Shown piece after piece: positions 60,981-64,000 of a DNA stretch of 64,000 nt; position 1 is the first letter of the stretch, and every line of letters starts with the position of its first letter. The notes under the pieces are model-generated. The model ran no database searches. It worked only from the letters and a program-made list of their open reading frames with translations, and had not been told where the DNA came from. A program made the position numbers and the translations under genes. Source of the stretch: an uncultured beta proteobacterium (GTDB lineage: Bacteria; Pseudomonadota; Gammaproteobacteria; Burkholderiales; Burkholderiaceae_C); the NCBI GenBank assembly GCA_903822205.1, contig CAIJOK010000122.1, forward strand, positions 1-64,000. The letters are read 5' to 3'.

Positions 60981-62360
60981 TCAAGGCTCCCGACCCGCTT
61001 CATCAAGCCCTTTCGTCAGCGGCCATGCTAAATACGAAAGCACCGAACGTTTACCCACCACAATCTCAGCTGACAGGGTCATACCTGGCAACAATCGTGC
61101 ACTTGCAGGCATGTTTTTTAACTTTGTCGTATCCAATGTCAATCGCCCCTGATAGTAAGCGTTGGCAACAGGGTTGCCAGCAGTATCTTTTCGAAAGGCA
61201 TCTCCGCTGATGCTACGTACTTTGGCATCAAGAGTGCCATGTTTTTGATAGGGATAGGAATCAAGCTTCAGATTAACCGGATGCCCAATTTTAAGGTAAC
61301 CCACGTCCATCGAATCAATTTGAACTTCAGCCTCCAACGTCACATTCAGTGGAACGAGTGTAAAAAACGTCTCTGCAGCTTGCACGATAGAACCTTTTGA
61401 CAATTTGGCAATTTCAAGCACGACAGAATCGAGCGGTGCGACCAAAGTGACCAATTTGGATCGTTTATCCGCTTTTTGTAATTGCTCTTTCAGAGAATCG
61501 CGCTCGCGAGATGTAGCAAGCAAATCTTCCATCAACTTTTGCCGCCAACCTTTCTCAAAAGCTATTTTTTCTGAATCTGCAGCAGCTAAGTCACGTTTTA
61601 TTTCATTTTCACGACTGGTGACCTGTTCAAGTTCGCGGACTACTTCTTTAGTTCTAAGCTGGGCTTCAAACAATTGGAGGGGTGCGCTAAATTTTTGCTC
61701 CACCATTTTTTCTTGCATGGCCTCTAGTTGTTTGACGGAACGTAAGCGCGATGCGAGCAAACGTTGATCTTCGCGATTGCTTGCCAATGCCGCTCGCAGT
61801 TTAGCTGCGCTCTCAGAAAGCTTCATTTGTTGAGCACGGTAATTCGCCCTGCGTTCATTTAACAAATCCGCCTGTATCTTGTCGTCTGAATTGATAACCA
61901 ACCTATCATTTTCCATGTCACCTGACAGCTCTAGCTCAATACCCTGAATTTGTGTTTCTATGCTAAGTAAACGCGACCTCAACTGCCCTTCGTCGGCTTG
62001 CGCAAAAGTAGCATCCAGTGTGGCCAAAGTTTCGCCTTTTTTTACAACCTGCCCAACCCGAACATCGACGCTTTGAATAATCGAAGTCTCTAGTGGCTGC
62101 ACAACCACATTGGGAAATGGGTTGATCAAACGCCCTGATGCCACTACCACTTGGTCGAGTTGTGACAAACTGGCCCATGTAGCAAAAGACGCAAAAGCAA
62201 ACAACAGGACATGCATGGTAAATTGTGCCCCACGCGGAACAGGGTTGCGCTCAATCTCGTCGGCATCGGGCAGATACTCGACAATTGTTTTTCCCTTGGA
62301 TCGCTTGTCCCCAACAAAGGGAATCCAACGCATTACAGATGACTTGTTTGTTGGTTCCAT
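60981..62360 (-). CDS. HlyD family type I secretion adaptor
   Basis: Membrane fusion protein of 459 residues. One N-terminal membrane helix (MHVLLFAFASFATWASLSQL, about 50-68), a lipoyl half-motif (VVASGRLINPFPNVVVQPLE), a long coiled coil (about 130-310) and a beta-barrel C-terminal part (SPYPYQ-like DSYPYQKHGTLDAKVRSIS; PGMTLSAEIVVGKRSVLSYL). It bridges the inner-membrane exporter and a TolC-type outer membrane channel. ATG 62360 overlaps the ABC exporter gene by 28 bases; ATG 62333 (TAATG with that stop) is also possible. Confidence 0.93.
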   Translation of the reverse strand: MEPTNKSSVMRWIPFVGDKRSKGKTIVEYLPDADEIERNPVPRGAQFTMHVLLFAFASFATWASLSQLDQVVVASGRLINPFPNVVVQPLETSIIQSVDVRVGQVVKKGETLATLDATFAQADEGQLRSRLLSIETQIQGIELELSGDMENDRLVINSDDKIQADLLNERRANYRAQQMKLSESAAKLRAALASNREDQRLLASRLRSVKQLEAMQEKMVEQKFSAPLQLFEAQLRTKEVVRELEQVTSRENEIKRDLAAADSEKIAFEKGWRQKLMEDLLATSRERDSLKEQLQKADKRSKLVTLVAPLDSVVLEIAKLSKGSIVQAAETFFTLVPLNVTLEAEVQIDSMDVGYLKIGHPVNLKLDSYPYQKHGTLDAKVRSISGDAFRKDTAGNPVANAYYQGRLTLDTTKLKNMPASARLLPGMTLSAEIVVGKRSVLSYLAWPLTKGLDEAGREP

Positions 62361-64000
62361 AGCTGCTGGTAGGTTTCACATCTTGTCAGCAATTCCTTGT
62401 GGGTTCCTTGATCGACGAGTTTGCCTTGCTGCATCACCAATATGGCGTTGGCATTGACCAAGGTGGACAGCCGGTGCGAAATCATAATAACGGTCCTGCC
62501 AACCGCTATCCGTGATAAATTATTGATAAAAATGGCTTCACTTTCAGGGTCAAGCGCACTTGCAGCCTCATCCAATATCAAAATTCTAGGCTTGGCAAGT
62601 AGTGTACGCGCTATGGAAAGTCGTTGCTTTTGTCCTCCCGAGAGGTTGGAAGCATTCTCTTCCAACAGCGTGTTGTACCCCTGTGGCATACGTTCAATAA
62701 ACTCTGCCGCGCCTGCTGCATCTGCAGATGCCACGATCTCTTCAAAAGTGGCCTCTGGTTTGGCCGCTGCAATATTGTCGCGGATTGATCCCCTAAATAA
62801 AAAGTTCTCTTGCAACACTACACCAATTTGCCGCCGCAAGTGAGGCAACTCAATCTCTCTTGCGTCTGTCCTATCAAACCTGACAACACCTTCTTGAACA
62901 GAGTAAAGGCCTTGTATTAATTTGGTCAATGTGGTTTTACCGGAGCCACTTCTTCCAACAACGCCAACAACAGTGCCGGCCTGAATTTTCAACGATGCCC
63001 TGTCTAGCGCCGCTACACTTGAACCAGGATAGCGGAAAGTGACAGCATCCAAGGAAATTTCACCTGCAAGTGTTGGACGAAGCCCACCAGCATTCGCACC
63101 TTCGGATGGCTGATTCATCACTTCACCCAGCATCTTCACTGACAAAGCTGTTTCCTGATATTCGTTGACCAAGCCAACGATAGATATTAGTGGTCCAACG
63201 ACCCTGCCTGAAATCATCTGGAATCCAATCAGTGCTCCGACAGACAAGGTTTGAGCAAAGACCTCCTGCGTACCCATCACAATAATGACAATGGGTAACA
63301 TCTTGCCTAAAAAATCGGTGACTGCGTTGCTCATGATGGCAAATTTACTCACCCTGTAATGCATGTTGATGGAGTTTGCTGATCGTTGGTCCCAAAGGCG
63401 GCGTTGTGTTGGTTCAATTGCCAATGCTTTAACAGTGCGCATGCCGTGTATGGTTTCTACCATCATGGATTGACGCTCTCCTTCAGCCTGATACAGGTCT
63501 TTCAATAGTCTTTGAAAAGTTGGCAACACGACAACTACCGATCCGGCAATCAGTACAGTAAAAACCAGTGTAACCATGGCAAGTTTCACAGAATAGGTAA
63601 AAAGCAGAGGCAACGCAACCAGCAAGGATGTTGAATCAAGCGCTGTGAAAAACAGTCGGCCTGTTAAAAACCCACGTATTTTCTCGACTTGCCTCATGTG
63701 GTTCGTGATGACACCTGCCGCTGTTGTTTCAAAATAGTCAATAGGCAAGGATAATAATTTAGCAAATGTACGGCGCGTTAATCTCATGTCAATTTTATTG
63801 GAAGCAGAAAGCGTCAAAATTTGTCGCAAAAGACCAAACGACGAATCAAAGATCATGGCAATGACAATACCAACACCCAGCACCCACAGGGTTGACATAC
63901 TTTGGTGAACCAGCACCTTGTCAATCACCAATTGAAAGAAGATAGGTGAAGCTAATGAGAGATAATTCATCGCTATTGCAGCGATAGCGATATCCCTTAA
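62333..64000 (-). CDS. Type I secretion ABC exporter, 5' end outside the window
   Basis: Partial exporter; the frame is open to the window edge, so the N-terminus (including any peptidase-like domain) is missing. What is present: the transmembrane domain (SPIFFQLVIDKVLVHQSMSTL, DMRLTRRTFAKLLSLPIDYFE) and the ATPase with Walker A GRSGSGKTT, signature NLSGGQKQRLSIA and Walker B RILILDEAASALDPE. This is the HlyB/LapB type that exports large RTX-like proteins. Neither the substrate nor the TolC partner is in the window. Confidence 0.95.
   Translation of the reverse strand, partial: LRDIAIAAIAMNYLSLASPIFFQLVIDKVLVHQSMSTLWVLGVGIVIAMIFDSSFGLLRQILTLSASNKIDMRLTRRTFAKLLSLPIDYFETTAAGVITNHMRQVEKIRGFLTGRLFFTALDSTSLLVALPLLFTYSVKLAMVTLVFTVLIAGSVVVVLPTFQRLLKDLYQAEGERQSMMVETIHGMRTVKALAIEPTQRRLWDQRSANSINMHYRVSKFAIMSNAVTDFLGKMLPIVIIVMGTQEVFAQTLSVGALIGFQMISGRVVGPLISIVGLVNEYQETALSVKMLGEVMNQPSEGANAGGLRPTLAGEISLDAVTFRYPGSSVAALDRASLKIQAGTVVGVVGRSGSGKTTLTKLIQGLYSVQEGVVRFDRTDAREIELPHLRRQIGVVLQENFLFRGSIRDNIAAAKPEATFEEIVASADAAGAAEFIERMPQGYNTLLEENASNLSGGQKQRLSIARTLLAKPRILILDEAASALDPESEAIFINNLSRIAVGRTVIMISHRLSTLVNANAILVMQQGKLVDQGTHKELLTRCETYQQLWNQQTSHL

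Overview
The window looks like chromosome of a betaproteobacterium, most likely order Burkholderiales and close to Comamonadaceae. This is inferred from protein style and gene neighbourhoods (cheR-cheD-cheB, HU next to tRNA-Val, a yciB/ppiC neighbourhood, branched-chain amino acid ABC cassettes, many PAS/GGDEF/EAL proteins), not from a marker gene. Most of the window is moderately GC-rich. A few blocks are clearly more AT-rich by eye: about 11.1-15.6 kb, the middle of the methyltransferase gene near 28.3-28.98 kb, and about 60.1-64 kb.

Layout. 0.4-5.0 kb: chemotaxis adaptation block (soluble PAS-type receptor, cheR, cheD, cheB). 5.0-7.5 kb: pgpA, an FmdB-type zinc ribbon protein and an AmpG-like permease whose last codons and stop lie inside a 104-bp mobile element. 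7.6-10.7 kb: a membrane GGDEF-EAL protein. 11.1-15.6 kb: an AT-rich pair for carbohydrate metabolism (mutarotase-like protein and a very large glycosidase/phosphorylase-like protein). 15.6-26.7 kb: housekeeping genes (QmcA/NfeD pair, Orn/Lys/Arg decarboxylase, fabI, a YejA-like binding protein, tRNA-Val, HU, Rep helicase, HDOD protein, outer-membrane barrel). 26.9-35.5 kb: an unusual tRNA-Arg(CCU), a small coiled-coil protein, then a restriction-modification island: beta-class methyltransferase, AAA ATPase, GIY-YIG nuclease and a large helicase-nuclease, peppered with palindromic repeats. 35.5-38.9 kb: a receiver fragment and a hybrid histidine kinase. 39.2-45.3 kb: a sulfate-binding protein and a Liv-type ABC transporter. 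45.3-47.9 kb: PpiC-type isomerase, second copy of the mobile element, yciB, rsmD and a small conserved-looking gene. 48.0-49.7 kb: membrane protein with three SPOR repeats. 49.9-60.0 kb: three successive signalling genes (bacteriophytochrome hybrid kinase, REC-PAS-GGDEF regulator, and a kinase-REC-REC-GGDEF fusion). 60.1-64 kb: a fucosyltransferase-like protein and a type I secretion HlyD/ABC pair, the latter cut by the window edge.

How the parts fit together. The cell senses redox or small molecules, sugar or nutrient cues and red light, and converts these into chemotaxis and cyclic-di-GMP output. Three intact GGDEF domains, one of them joined to EAL, sit in the window. The phytochrome kinase and its neighbouring diguanylate cyclase are separate genes, while the next paralogue has the same kinase and cyclase modules in one chain. 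This supports the two separate proteins being phosphorelay partners.

The most unusual features are: (1) a family of near-perfect 27-bp inverted half-units confined, as far as I can see, to 29.4-32.6 kb, one pair inserted in frame inside the methyltransferase gene and others around a single-domain GIY-YIG nuclease gene; (2) two identical 104-bp MITE-like elements 38.7 kb apart, one forming the 3' end of a permease gene; (3) the phytochrome/cyclase split-and-fused paralogue arrangement; (4) many short tandem repeats at gene boundaries.
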